64,000 nt of DNA from Nevskia sp. (GTDB lineage Bacteria > Pseudomonadota > Gammaproteobacteria > Nevskiales > Nevskiaceae). The stretch is from contig JALNYU010000008.1 in NCBI GenBank assembly GCA_023229645.1, forward strand, positions 1 through 64,000, written 5' to 3'. The notes under the pieces were generated by a model, which ran no database searches, was not told the DNA's origin, and saw only the letters and a program-made list of their open reading frames with translations. Below, in pieces: positions 41,801-50,318 of this stretch. Position 1 is the stretch's first letter. The number at the start of each line of letters is the position of its first letter. Position numbers and translations under genes: made by a program.

Positions 41801-43156
41801 ATGACTGCGTTATCGCCAGCCCCAACACTGCCCGCCTTCGCTGAGCTTGAGCCGCGGCTGGCGCTCGCGCTCGAAACCGCCACGCGCAACGGCGCCAGCG
41901 CTGCCGAAGCCTTTCTCAGCGTCAGCCGCGGTTTGTCCGTTAACGTTCGCATGGGCGAAGCGGAATCCGTGCAATTTCAGCGCGACCGCGAGCTCTCCGT
42001 CACCGTCTTTTTTGGTCAACGCACCGGCACCGCTGGCACCACCGACCTCAGCGACGCCGCGCTCGCCCGCACCGTCGCCGCAGCCTGCGCCATCGCCCAA
42101 GCCGGCGGCGAAGACCCCTGCGTCGGCCTTGCCGATCCGGCACTCATGGCAACGCGGTTTCCAGACCTCGATCTTTTCCATCCCTGGGCGCTTGAGACTG
42201 AAACCGCAATCGAACTCGCACGCGACTGCGAAGCGGCAGCGTTCGCGAGCGACCCACGCGTCACGCAATCTGAAGGCGCGAGCATCGATACCCGGCAAGC
42301 GTTAAGCGTTTACGCCAACAGCCACGGCTTCATCGGCCAGCGCCGGAGCACCGACTACAGCCTAGGCTGCGCCGCAATTGCGGTGCAAGGCGATGCCATG
42401 CAAGTCGGGCACTGGTACAGCGCCGCACGCCACCGCGATGACCTCGAAGACCCGGCTGCGATCGGTCGCCGTGCCGGCGAACGGGCCGCAGCGCGGCTTG
42501 GCGGCCGCAGCTTGTCAACGCGCACCGCGCCGGTGCTGTTCCCGGCAGAAGTCGCGCGCGGCTTATTCGGGCATTTCATCAATGCCATCTCGGGCGGCGC
42601 GCTCTACCGCCGCGCCAGCTTTCTGCACGGCAAACTCGGCGAGATTGTGTTCGCCAACCGCGTCACCGCACGCCAGCTGCCGTTCATTCCACGCGCAGCC
42701 GGCAGCAGCGCCTACGACCAAGAAGGCGTTGCCACCCACGAACGCACGCTGATTGACGGCGGCGTGCTCAGCGGCTACCTGCTCGGCAGCTATAGCGCGC
42801 GCAAACTCGGCCTGACCACCACCGGCAATTCCGGCGGCGTCTTTAATCTGGTTGTCGACCCGACATATGGCGGCGGCCTCGCTGAATTAACAAAGGAAAT
42901 GGGCACCGGCCTGATCGTCACCGATCTCATGGGCCAGGGCGTAAACACCGTGACCGGCGACTACTCACGCGGCGCCAGCGGCTATTGGGTCGAAAACGGC
43001 GTGATCGCCTATCCGGTTGACGAAATCACCATCGCCGGCAACCTCAGCACCATGTTTCGCGGCATCAGCGCCATCGGCAACGATGTCGATAGCCGCAGCA
43101 TTGTCCGCTGTGGCTCCATTCTGCTTGACGCGCTGACGATCGCCGGCGAAGCCTAG
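41801..43156 (+). CDS. pmbA: metalloprotease PmbA/TldE-like
   Basis: The 451-residue protein is the TldE (PmbA) subunit of the TldD/TldE protease, which matures microcin B17 and degrades CcdA-type antitoxins. Family features are ASAAEAFLSVSRGLSVNVRMGE, GFIGQRRSTDYSLGCAAIA, YDQEGVATHERTLIDGGVL and the terminal GVNTVTGDYSRGASGYWVENG. TldE lacks the metal site, which TldD supplies; no tldD is in the window. It lies 67 bp after mpl. Confidence 0.93.
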   Translation: MTALSPAPTLPAFAELEPRLALALETATRNGASAAEAFLSVSRGLSVNVRMGEAESVQFQRDRELSVTVFFGQRTGTAGTTDLSDAALARTVAAACAIAQAGGEDPCVGLADPALMATRFPDLDLFHPWALETETAIELARDCEAAAFASDPRVTQSEGASIDTRQALSVYANSHGFIGQRRSTDYSLGCAAIAVQGDAMQVGHWYSAARHRDDLEDPAAIGRRAGERAAARLGGRSLSTRTAPVLFPAEVARGLFGHFINAISGGALYRRASFLHGKLGEIVFANRVTARQLPFIPRAAGSSAYDQEGVATHERTLIDGGVLSGYLLGSYSARKLGLTTTGNSGGVFNLVVDPTYGGGLAELTKEMGTGLIVTDLMGQGVNTVTGDYSRGASGYWVENGVIAYPVDEITIAGNLSTMFRGISAIGNDVDSRSIVRCGSILLDALTIAGEA

Positions 43157-43303
43157 TGCGAGGACGTCAGCGCGCCGCAACGCAGCGCCTGAGCGCAGTC
43201 GTCGCTTCAGGGCCTGCGGCGGGCTTAATCACCCCAATTTCCACGCGCGCAAATTTCGCGGCGGCGAGCGGCGCCGGAACCTCAAATTTTTAAGGACAAA
43301 TTT

Positions 43304-43630
43304 ATGCACTCGAAACTCATCATCATTGGGCTCTGTGCCCTGCTCGGCGCCTGTATCACCAGCCGCGCGCACGACTGCGCCAAACTCGCCGGCCCGGGCT
43401 GGCAGCGCCTGACTACGGCGCCTGCCGACGCGCCGGAGTTGTTGGTTCGTGCCAATCTCCCGAACGACACCGACCTCGTCTGGTTCGGCCAAGGCCCAGA
43501 CAAAGTGTTGTTCTGCGACCATCTTCGTAGCCTCGTCAACCCCGGCTGCAACGCTTCAACCGGCTATCAGTACGAAAAAGTCGATGGCAAATGGACCTCG
43601 CGCGGGCTGTTGCTGGAAACCTGCAACTAG
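43304..43630 (+). CDS. small putative lipoprotein
   Basis: The 108-residue protein has a lipobox (IIIGLCALLGAC, Cys near residue 17). The short mature domain contains PNDTDLVWFGQGPDKVLFCD and ends LLLETCN. Five cysteines in the mature part suggest two or so disulfides besides the lipidated one. The ATG follows AAGGA. I recognise no named family. The stop is five bases ahead of the first of two long inverted-repeat elements. Confidence 0.72.
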   Translation: MHSKLIIIGLCALLGACITSRAHDCAKLAGPGWQRLTTAPADAPELLVRANLPNDTDLVWFGQGPDKVLFCDHLRSLVNPGCNASTGYQYEKVDGKWTSRGLLLETCN

Positions 43631-43635
43631 GGCCG

Positions 43636-43730
43636 GTTATTGATCCGGCTGTTTGACATTAATCGGCTGACACGCTGATCGCTTCGGCAAGAATCGGGTC
43701 GGGGCCTGTAGCGGCAGCCGGATCAATAAC
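43636..43730. repeat. 95-bp element with 16-bp perfect terminal inverted repeats (copy 1)
   Basis: Left arm GTTATTGATCCGGCTG (43636-43651) and right arm CAGCCGGATCAATAAC (43715-43730) are exact reverse complements around about 63 bp. The terminal pattern GTTATTGA-NN-CGGC is shared with the next element, whose two variable bases change in a compensatory way. The interior is not shared. There is no ORF, target duplication or T tract. Confidence 0.9.
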
Positions 43731-43747
43731 AAAATCAATGTATTTGG

Positions 43748-43841
43748 GTTATTGAGTCGGCATCATCCACCACGTCCGCCAGGACGCAATAGGCTTCAAT
43801 GGCGCACGTACGGTTCAATGTCTTGATGCCGACTCAATAAC
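43748..43841. repeat. 94-bp element with 18-bp perfect terminal inverted repeats (copy 2)
   Basis: Left arm GTTATTGAGTCGGCATCA (43748-43765) and right arm TGATGCCGACTCAATAAC (43824-43841) are exact reverse complements around about 58 bp. The interior holds a small CGTCC/GGACG hairpin (43773-43786). It lies 17 bp after copy 1 with the same layout and size. This points to a folded RNA or single-stranded DNA function, or to a tiny mobile element; neither is established. Confidence 0.9.
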
Positions 43842-43867
43842 AAGCCCTAAAACCGCCCTATCTACGA

Positions 43868-44512
43868 TTACTGGGATTGCTTGCCTCTTTCGGCCACGCA
43901 GGCCGCCATGGCTTGGCTGTCTGATGCAGCGCTGGCGGCCAAGCCATGCACCACCCCTGCTCGGTTTTTTGCCGGCTGGTTTTGGCTGACTTTCCATTTG
44001 CCTAGCAGCTTTGTAACGATGATTTCGATGCCGACGATGTTCCGCAGTAGCGTATCGATGTAGTCGTTCGGCGCATCGTCCACCTGCCACGGCACCGCCA
44101 GGCCCGCTTCCTGTTGCGCCGTCAGCGCCTCGATTTGCTGCCGCAACCAGCGCGGATCGTCGATGACATTAAGCCGGCCGCTGGCGTGAACCGCGATGTA
44201 ATTCCAGGTCGGCACAACCCGTCCGGTCTCGGCTTTTGTCGCGTACCAAGCCGGCGTGATGTAGGCCTGCGGCCCGCTAAAAACCGCGAGCACGTCGGTT
44301 GTGCGATCCGCCTCGCGCCACAGCGGATTCGCGCGGGCAACGTGGCCCCGTAGCGTGCCGAACGGGGCCGGCTCGGAATGCCACTGCAAAGGAATATGAT
44401 CGGCGTTGAGGCCTTGCGGACACTGGGTGACGAACGTTGCCAGCGGCTGCGCCCGAATCAGTTCGGATAAGACCTCAAGCCGCGTTTCGTCAAAATGCGC
44501 CGGGCTGTACAT
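43868..44512 (-). CDS. PaiB-family FMN-binding protein
   Basis: The 214-residue protein opens MYSPAHFDETRLEVLSELIR and has LNADHIPLQWH, GHVARANPLWRE, AYITPAWYATKAETGRVVPTWNY and VGIEIIVTKLLGKWKVSQNQ. This is the FMN-binding split-barrel PaiB family, named for a Bacillus negative regulator of sporulation and protease genes. Role in proteobacteria is unclear; it may be a flavin reductase or sensor. The stop is near the inverted-repeat pair and the gene is followed upstream by an M48 peptidase on the same strand. Confidence 0.88.
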   Translation of the reverse strand: MYSPAHFDETRLEVLSELIRAQPLATFVTQCPQGLNADHIPLQWHSEPAPFGTLRGHVARANPLWREADRTTDVLAVFSGPQAYITPAWYATKAETGRVVPTWNYIAVHASGRLNVIDDPRWLRQQIEALTAQQEAGLAVPWQVDDAPNDYIDTLLRNIVGIEIIVTKLLGKWKVSQNQPAKNRAGVVHGLAASAASDSQAMAACVAERGKQSQ

Positions 44513-44519
44513 CAGGCGC

Positions 44520-45335
44520 TCAAGGCCCGCATTGCGGCCGCTTGCCGTTGGCGCGGGCTTGGTTATAGAGCGGCAGGTCCTGCGGCAAGCGCGCTTCGAT
44601 TTGGCGGATACGAGTGGCGTCCGAAGGGTGCGTCGATGCGAATTCCGGCGGCTTTTGGCCGCCCGCGACGCGCGACATGTTTTGCCAGAGTTCGACCGCT
44701 TGGCGCGGATCGAAGCCGGCTTTCGCCATTAAATCCAAACCGAGTAAATCGGCCTCGCTTTCGTGCACGCGCGAGAACGGCAGCAGGATGCCGTATTGCG
44801 CGCCAAGGCCCAGGGCGCCAAGTGCGGCATCGCCCAGCAAGCCGTTACCGCCGATCACCAACGACGCAACCTGCAAACCAGCGTTGGTCGCCGATTGCTG
44901 CGAAACGCGTTCATTGGAATGCCCAGCGAGGACATGGCTGACTTCGTGACCGATCACTGCCGCCAATTGGTCTTGGCTCTGCGTGACTTTCAGCAGGCCG
45001 GTGTAAACGCCGATCTTGCCGCCGGGCAGCGCAAAGGCGTTGACGTCTTTGCTATCGAATACTTTGACGTCCCAATTGCCGCCGCCATTCGGCAATTCGT
45101 GTGTGATCGCGTTCGCCACACAGTTGACGTAAGCCGTCGTGTGGCCATCGGCGCTGACCGGCGTCTTCTGCTCGGTTTGCTGAAATGCGGTGGTGCCGAG
45201 CTTGGCCATCTCGTCATCCGAGTACAGCTTGAGCTGACTGCGGCCGAGCGGCGACGTGGCGCAGGCGGCGAGCAGCAGCGAGGCAGCCGCGTAGGAAAAG
45301 ATTTGACGTCGCGATATTCGAAATTTAATCGGCAT
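44520..45335 (-). CDS. M48-family metallopeptidase, lipoprotein (LoiP/YcaL-like)
   Basis: The 271-residue protein has a lipoprotein signal (SYAAASLLLAAC) and a peptidase M48 domain with zinc motif AAVIGHEVSHVLAGHSNERV and ESEADLLGLDLMAKAGFDP, the third ligand. It ends with STHPSDATRIRQIEARLP, the standard C-terminal block. Related enzymes trim outer-membrane or periplasmic proteins. The first residues (SRRQIF) are basic. It starts only about 70 bp from a divergent DUF4864-like gene. Confidence 0.92.
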   Translation of the reverse strand: MPIKFRISRRQIFSYAAASLLLAACATSPLGRSQLKLYSDDEMAKLGTTAFQQTEQKTPVSADGHTTAYVNCVANAITHELPNGGGNWDVKVFDSKDVNAFALPGGKIGVYTGLLKVTQSQDQLAAVIGHEVSHVLAGHSNERVSQQSATNAGLQVASLVIGGNGLLGDAALGALGLGAQYGILLPFSRVHESEADLLGLDLMAKAGFDPRQAVELWQNMSRVAGGQKPPEFASTHPSDATRIRQIEARLPQDLPLYNQARANGKRPQCGP

Positions 45336-45404
45336 GCTGGTATCCGGGCAAACGCGCGCTATAGTGCGGCGAAACGCTTCATTCTAAGACGGGAGATCGC
45401 AAAT

Positions 45405-45890
45405 ATGGGCTCGAAGCCGATTCTGCGGTTGTTGTTTCCGATATTGTTGTTCGCCGCCGCAGGGAACGCGATGGCGGCAACGAAACCATCGGCGGCCAAG
45501 CCTGATCCGAAACTGGATCCAGCAACAGTGGTTCGGATTCAACTGGACGCACTGGCCCATGTCGATGAGCCGGTGCGGGACGCCGGCATCGCTGTCGTAT
45601 TCGGGTTCTCGACGCCCGAGAACCAAGCGCAAACCGGACCGTTCCGGCGCTTCGCCGAACTCGTCCGGACGGCGTACCCGGAGATGCTCAATCACCGCGC
45701 GGCGATTTTGGCGACTACCGTTGTCCGCGGCGACCATGCCTTGCAAGGCGTTGATTTGATCGACAGGGCCGGCAGCGTTCATCACTACCTGTACATCCTC
45801 AGCCGCCGGCGCCAGCCGCCGTACAAAGACTGCTGGCTAACCGAGCGCGTGCTCAATAACCTCAGCGCGCCGAAGCGGCTAGAAACCTAA
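45405..45890 (+). CDS. exported DUF4864-like protein
   Basis: The 161-residue protein has a signal peptide (LRLLFPILLFAAAGNAMA). The mature part reads VVRIQLDALAHVDEPVRDAGI, then FGFSTPENQAQTGPFRRFAE and VRTAYPEMLNHRAAI. This pattern (QL.A....D.gi..vF.FaSp.N....GP..RF..mv) fits the DUF4864 / NTF2-like fold. The role is unknown. The start at 45405 follows GGGAGA; the frame is open far upstream but overlaps the divergent M48 gene. It is convergent with the IMPase-family gene, three bases apart. Confidence 0.68.
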   Translation: MGSKPILRLLFPILLFAAAGNAMAATKPSAAKPDPKLDPATVVRIQLDALAHVDEPVRDAGIAVVFGFSTPENQAQTGPFRRFAELVRTAYPEMLNHRAAILATTVVRGDHALQGVDLIDRAGSVHHYLYILSRRRQPPYKDCWLTERVLNNLSAPKRLET

Positions 45891-45893
45891 ACC

Positions 45894-46691
45894 TCAGGCG
45901 GGCGGCGCGTATTGCAAGCGTTCAAGCAGCGGCCGATGCAGCGCCGGGCTCGCTGCGAGCACGCTGGTGGTCTCCAAGCCCAGCGCCCGGCCTTCGAGGT
46001 CGGTAAACGTGCCGCCGGCTTCGTTGACGATGACGCTGAGCGCGGCGATGTCGAGAATATTGACGTCAGATTCCACCACCGCATCGATCCGCCCAGCGGC
46101 CAGCAAGTGGTAGTGCAAGAAATCACCGTACCCGCGCAGGCGGTGCAGCTGCGGCACCAGCTCGCCGAGGCGCGCCCACGCCGGCGTCCGCGCCAACCGA
46201 CCGAGATTGCCGGTGGATAGGGTCATTTTCTCAATCGCGGCAGTATCGCTAACGGCGAGACGCTGGCCGTCCAGCCAAGCGCCAGCGCCACGTTCGGCGT
46301 AGACGATTTCGCCCGCGCCGCCATTCCAACTTGGCGCTGACGACACGCCGAGCACCAGCTCGCCGCCGCGCATCAGCGCGATCTGCGTCGAGAACATCGG
46401 GTAGCCGCGCACGAACGACTTGGTGCCGTCGATTGGGTCGATCAGCCAGAGAAACTCATCGGCCGCGCTACCGCTGCGCTCAATGCCCAATTCTTCGCCG
46501 TAGAAACCGTGGTCCGGAAAATAGCTTTGCAGCACGGCCTTGATCGCGCGCTCGGCGCCGACATCAACTTCCGTAACCGGGCTGGCGTCGGCCTTGTAGC
46601 TGACAGAAAAATTACCGCGGTAGGCCTTGCGAATCAGCTCGGCGGCGGCGTTGGCCGCTTCGAGCGCGGCTTGCAGATAGAGGCTGGACAT
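45894..46691 (-). CDS. inositol-monophosphatase-family phosphatase (possible histidinol phosphatase)
   Basis: The 265-residue enzyme has IMPase metal motifs YGEELG, WLIDPIDGTKSFVRGYPMFS and ESDVNILDIAALSVIVNEAGG. The segment LRGYGDFLHYHLLAAGRID resembles HisN-type histidinol phosphatases more than SuhB. It is a second IMPase-fold gene in the window beside cysQ (23561). The exact substrate (histidinol phosphate, inositol phosphate or another) cannot be decided here. It is divergent from the riboswitch-controlled btuB. Confidence 0.82.
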   Translation of the reverse strand: MSSLYLQAALEAANAAAELIRKAYRGNFSVSYKADASPVTEVDVGAERAIKAVLQSYFPDHGFYGEELGIERSGSAADEFLWLIDPIDGTKSFVRGYPMFSTQIALMRGGELVLGVSSAPSWNGGAGEIVYAERGAGAWLDGQRLAVSDTAAIEKMTLSTGNLGRLARTPAWARLGELVPQLHRLRGYGDFLHYHLLAAGRIDAVVESDVNILDIAALSVIVNEAGGTFTDLEGRALGLETTSVLAASPALHRPLLERLQYAPPA

Positions 46692-46804
46692 CGTGCGGGA
46701 AAGGCAGCACCGGCGGCGCGCGGCGGCGCATGATAAACCGCCGCGCGCCCTAGCCGGGTGCCGACTAGCCGCTCAGTATTTTGAGATTCGGCTAAACTCG
46801 CCGC

Positions 46805-47018
46805 CGTCGCAGGTGCTCTGAACGGTTTTCCGCCTTTCAGAGTTAAACGGGAAGCCGGTGCGAACGCCGCTCTACGCGGATGTTCTAACCCGGCGCTGCC
46901 CCCGCAACGGTAAATGGAAAACGTTTGGCATCTCGCCACTGGATCATCCGATCTGGGAAGGCGCCATCCGTAACGCGAAGTAATTCGCGCCCCCATGAGC
47001 CCGGAGACCGGCCTGAGA
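46805..47018 (+). promoter_or_regulatory. cobalamin riboswitch
   Basis: The leader shows the classic aptamer order: AACGGGAAGCCGGTGCGAA, then CGGCGCTGCCCCCGCAACGG followed by TAAATG, GCCACTGG, TGGGAAGGCG, and CCCATGAGCCCGGAGACCGG then CCTG (B12 box). It lies 75 bp ahead of btuB. Binding of adenosylcobalamin should repress expression of btuB and the downstream adenosyltransferase. The exact expression platform was not resolved. Confidence 0.95.
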
Positions 47019-47093
47019 CAGGTTCCGGCGCATCGCGCGTCCGGTTGCTTGCCTGAGTTGCGCCTGCGGGGACGCTGGCGTGGGAGATTGTTA

Positions 47094-48977
47094 ATGAAAT
47101 CCGTGCTGTTCTTTGCGACGCTGCTCGCGCCGTGTATCGCTGTTGCCCAACCTGTTGTGACCGCCGCCGAAACGACGGCGCTGGATCCAGTCATCGTGAC
47201 CGCTTCGCGAACGGCCGAAGCGCAATCACAAAGCCTGGCGGCGACGATCGTCATCGACCGCGCGCAGATCGAAGCCGCGCAGGCCAACGACGTCGCCGAC
47301 TTACTGCGCTTCAACGCCGGGCTGGACATCGGCCGCACTGGCGGCCCCGGTCAAACCACGTCGCTGTTTGTCCGCGGCGGCAATAGCAATCACACCTTGG
47401 TGTTGATCGACGGCGTGCGCGTCAACCCGGCGACGGCCGGCGGCGCGGCGCTACAGAATCTGACGCCGGAGATGATCGAGCGGATTGAAGTCGTTAAAGG
47501 TCCGCGCAGCACCTTGTACGGCTCCGATGCGCTGTCGGCCGTCATCAACATCATCACCCGGCGGCCAGACGCTGCGGTCATCGAAGCCAGCGCCCGCGGC
47601 GGCAGCTACGGCACCGCCGACGCTAGCGCGCGCATTGCCGACAAGGCCGGCCGCTACGGGTTTTCGCTGCAGACCGAACAGCAGCGCAGCGATGGCTTCG
47701 CCGCGTGTATTGGCGGCGATGGCGACAGCGGTTATCGCAATAACAGCGTCAATCTAAGCGGTAACGCCGAGTTCGGTGCCACACGGCTCGAAGCACGCGT
47801 TTGGAACGCACAGGGCAAAACCGAATACTTCGATAGCTGCAGCCCGAACTTCGGCCTGAACCCGACTGCGCAAGACTTCCGCAACCAAACCTTGGCGCTG
47901 GCCGCCAGCACAGCGCTGACGAAAAACTGGGCGAGCACGCTGACATTGAGCCGCGGCGAGGATCGCATCCGCCAATACGCGGTCAATGCCTTCAACACCC
48001 CGCCAGCGCCGGATTTCGTTCGCACCCTGCGGCCGGCGCTGGATTGGCAAAACACGCTGACACTGGCGCCGGGCGCCTTGCTGGTATTCGGCGCCAACGC
48101 CGCCGACGAGCGCGTTGACGCGCTGAGCTTCGGTTCAGGCATTCATCAAAACACCGAAATCTACAACGGCTTTGTTCAGGGCAAGCTCGACCGCGGCCGC
48201 CACCACGCCCTACTTGCCGGCAGCGTGCTCGACCACGAAGCGTTTGGCAGCCGCTACACCTGGAACGCCGAATACGGTTACGATCTATACCTGCGGCCGC
48301 TCTACAAAACCACGTTCATCGCCTCTGCCGGCACCGGCTTCCGCGTGCCGGACGCTAGCGACCGCTTCGGCTTTGGCGGCAACCCCAACCTGCGGCCCGA
48401 ACGCGCGCGCAACTATGAAGTCGGCCTACGGCAGCGCTACGGCGCAGCGCAAACCTGGGATCTGCGTGCGTTTCGCTCGGATTTAAGCAATTTGATCAGC
48501 GTCCAGTTCGATCCGGCGAACGATCCGAACGTCGACTTCGGCTTTCGCGCTGTTAACGTCAACCGCGCGCGCAACGAAGGCATCGAGTTGAGCTATCGCT
48601 ACGAAGATGCCGATTGGTCGGCGCAGCTCAGCGGGATCATGCAAAACCCGAAAGATCGTAATGCCGATACCCAACTGCTACGTCGCGCACGACGCAGCGC
48701 CAGCGCCCAGCTGACGCGCCGGCTCGGCCGCTATTTCATTGAGATCGATACGCTCGCAACCAGCGACCGCCCCGACCTCGACGCCGCCAGCGGCGCGCCG
48801 ACTAAAGACAGCGGCTACGTGCTGCTTAATCTCGGCGCCGGTGTGAAGCTGGGTCGGGGTTGGTCGCTATCGGCGCGCGCCGAAAATCTGCTCGACCGCG
48901 ACTACCAAACCGCCGCCGGCTATCGCCAACCCGGGCTGTCTGGCTACGCCACGCTGCGGTACGCTGGGCACCTGTAA
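47094..48977 (+). CDS. btuB: TonB-dependent vitamin B12 receptor BtuB
   Basis: The 627-residue outer-membrane receptor has a signal peptide (FATLLAPCIAVAQ), the TonB box region DPVIVTASRTAEAQ, and a plug with LLRFNAGLDIGRTGGPGQTT, VLIDGVRVNP, IERIEVVKGPRSTLYGSDAL and INIITRR. A 22-strand barrel follows, ending in an aromatic-poor AGHL rather than the usual Phe. The ATG at 47094 follows GGGAG. The riboswitch confirms a corrinoid substrate. The adenosyltransferase gene follows after 19 bp. Confidence 0.95.
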   Translation: MKSVLFFATLLAPCIAVAQPVVTAAETTALDPVIVTASRTAEAQSQSLAATIVIDRAQIEAAQANDVADLLRFNAGLDIGRTGGPGQTTSLFVRGGNSNHTLVLIDGVRVNPATAGGAALQNLTPEMIERIEVVKGPRSTLYGSDALSAVINIITRRPDAAVIEASARGGSYGTADASARIADKAGRYGFSLQTEQQRSDGFAACIGGDGDSGYRNNSVNLSGNAEFGATRLEARVWNAQGKTEYFDSCSPNFGLNPTAQDFRNQTLALAASTALTKNWASTLTLSRGEDRIRQYAVNAFNTPPAPDFVRTLRPALDWQNTLTLAPGALLVFGANAADERVDALSFGSGIHQNTEIYNGFVQGKLDRGRHHALLAGSVLDHEAFGSRYTWNAEYGYDLYLRPLYKTTFIASAGTGFRVPDASDRFGFGGNPNLRPERARNYEVGLRQRYGAAQTWDLRAFRSDLSNLISVQFDPANDPNVDFGFRAVNVNRARNEGIELSYRYEDADWSAQLSGIMQNPKDRNADTQLLRRARRSASAQLTRRLGRYFIEIDTLATSDRPDLDAASGAPTKDSGYVLLNLGAGVKLGRGWSLSARAENLLDRDYQTAAGYRQPGLSGYATLRYAGHL

Positions 48978-48996
48978 CCGCACGGAGCCGCACCCG

Positions 48997-49539
48997 ATGG
49001 GCCATCGCCTCAGCAAAATTGTCACCCGCACCGGCGATGCCGGCGAAACCGGCTTGGCCACCGGCGAACGGGTCCCGAAAGCCGGGTTGCGCATTCAAGC
49101 GCTGGGCGAAGTCGACGAGCTGAACTGCTGTGTTGGCTTGCTCTTGGTGCAGCCGATGCCGATTACGATGCACAGCGCGTTAACGCTAACGCAGCACGAG
49201 CTGTTTGACCTCGGCGGCGAGCTTTCGCTGCCGGGGTCGGAGCTGATCAAACCACAATTCCTGGCCCGGCTGGAATCGGAGCTACTGCTGCTAAACGCCG
49301 CGTTGCCGCCGCTTAAAGAATTCGTATTGCCGGGCGGCAATCCGTCGGCCGCCGCAGCCCACCTTGCCCGCGCCGTCGCCCGCCGCGCCGAGCGCGTGCT
49401 CTGGGCATTGAAAGCGCAGGAGCCGGTCAGTGAGCTGGCGCCACAGTATTTGAATCGCTTGTCGGACTATCTATTCGTCTGCTCGCGGGTGCTGGCGCGC
49501 AGCGATGGCGCGAGCGAAACCAGCTGGCGTCGGAATTAG
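48997..49539 (+). CDS. pduO: cob(I)alamin adenosyltransferase, PduO type
   Basis: The 180-residue trimeric enzyme adenosylates reduced corrinoids. Motifs: IVTRTGDAGETGLATGERV (ATP site), LGEVDELNC, LFDLGGELSLP and RRAERVLWAL, with the C-terminal LNRLSDYLFVCSRVLAR. It shares the riboswitch transcript with btuB, so uptake and conversion to the coenzyme are co-regulated. The RVPK and RIQALGEVDE spacing is normal for the family. Confidence 0.94.
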   Translation: MGHRLSKIVTRTGDAGETGLATGERVPKAGLRIQALGEVDELNCCVGLLLVQPMPITMHSALTLTQHELFDLGGELSLPGSELIKPQFLARLESELLLLNAALPPLKEFVLPGGNPSAAAAHLARAVARRAERVLWALKAQEPVSELAPQYLNRLSDYLFVCSRVLARSDGASETSWRRN

Positions 49540-49646
49540 CTGGGTTGCGGCCCAGTGAACGCCGTCAAGCTGCAGATAGAACGACGCGCGCTCTGCTCAG
49601 ATCCAGAAATTTGAGCGGCGGCGCTCAGCGATAAACGAGCGACCGC

Positions 49647-50150
49647 TCAGGGCGTCTTGCTCGCTTTCGCAAATGGGTCTTTGTAATCGGCCGAGTCGCG
49701 CCGCGGTTCGGTTTTGTATTGGCCGGGGTGGTTGACGTCGGGCGCCCGATTGGTTCGCTCCAGGAATTGCTGCGCGTCTGGGCTTAAATCGTTCGGATCT
49801 TTCGGCAGCGTCCTGTACCAGGCGCGGAGTTTGTCGAGACGGTCCTGCTGCCGATCCTGCTCGGAGCCAAGGCCCGGCAGCTTTTTCGCTTGCTCGCGGC
49901 GCTTGCGATCAGCTTCGCTGAGCGGATCTTTCTGGCCTCTGACGGTAACGCCGTCGAGCTCCTTAACGTCAGGATCTTGCTTCTTCGGCGGCTCAGGCGG
50001 CAACGGCTCCGGCGCGCCAACCAGGCCTTGCCCAGGTTTCAGCAATAGTTGTGCGAATGCCCCGCCGCTGTAAGCCAAGCTGATAACAATCAAGCCGACG
50101 CTGAGACCGTGTTGCCAGCCCGACCGCCCACGCGATTTTTGCACCGTCAT
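49647..50150 (-). CDS. exported hypothetical protein
   Basis: The 167-residue protein has a basic N-terminus and one hydrophobic segment (HGLSVGLIVISLAYSGGAFA, residues about 14-33), a probable signal peptide. The rest is very hydrophilic, rich in Pro, Lys, Asp and Arg (PEPLPPEPPKKQDPD, EADRKRREQAKKLPG, RRDSADYKDPFAKASKTP) and probably disordered. No family recognised. ATG at 50150 follows AGGG; ATGs at 50204 and 50180 would lengthen it. It is divergent from maiA-like and stands 107 bp from the pduO end, convergent. Confidence 0.6.
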   Translation of the reverse strand: MTVQKSRGRSGWQHGLSVGLIVISLAYSGGAFAQLLLKPGQGLVGAPEPLPPEPPKKQDPDVKELDGVTVRGQKDPLSEADRKRREQAKKLPGLGSEQDRQQDRLDKLRAWYRTLPKDPNDLSPDAQQFLERTNRAPDVNHPGQYKTEPRRDSADYKDPFAKASKTP

Positions 50151-50318
50151 ACGCAACCCTCGTTTACTTGGCGCAATCATCGCACCGATCCGCCACGGCG
50201 GCACCGCATCAAGACCACCTCAAGATTCGCACTAGCAAACCAATGCCGCCCGAGGCAATGTCCGCCGATCAGCTGCTAGCATTGACAATCTTTGACTTTG
50301 AAACGGATGTCGCTTGTC

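Noticed and set aside
43636..43841. Twin inverted repeats as integron attC sites
   Set aside because: Size and paired ends are attC-like, but the core should be GTTRRRY and here it is GTTATTG; there is no integrase gene or cassette in the window.
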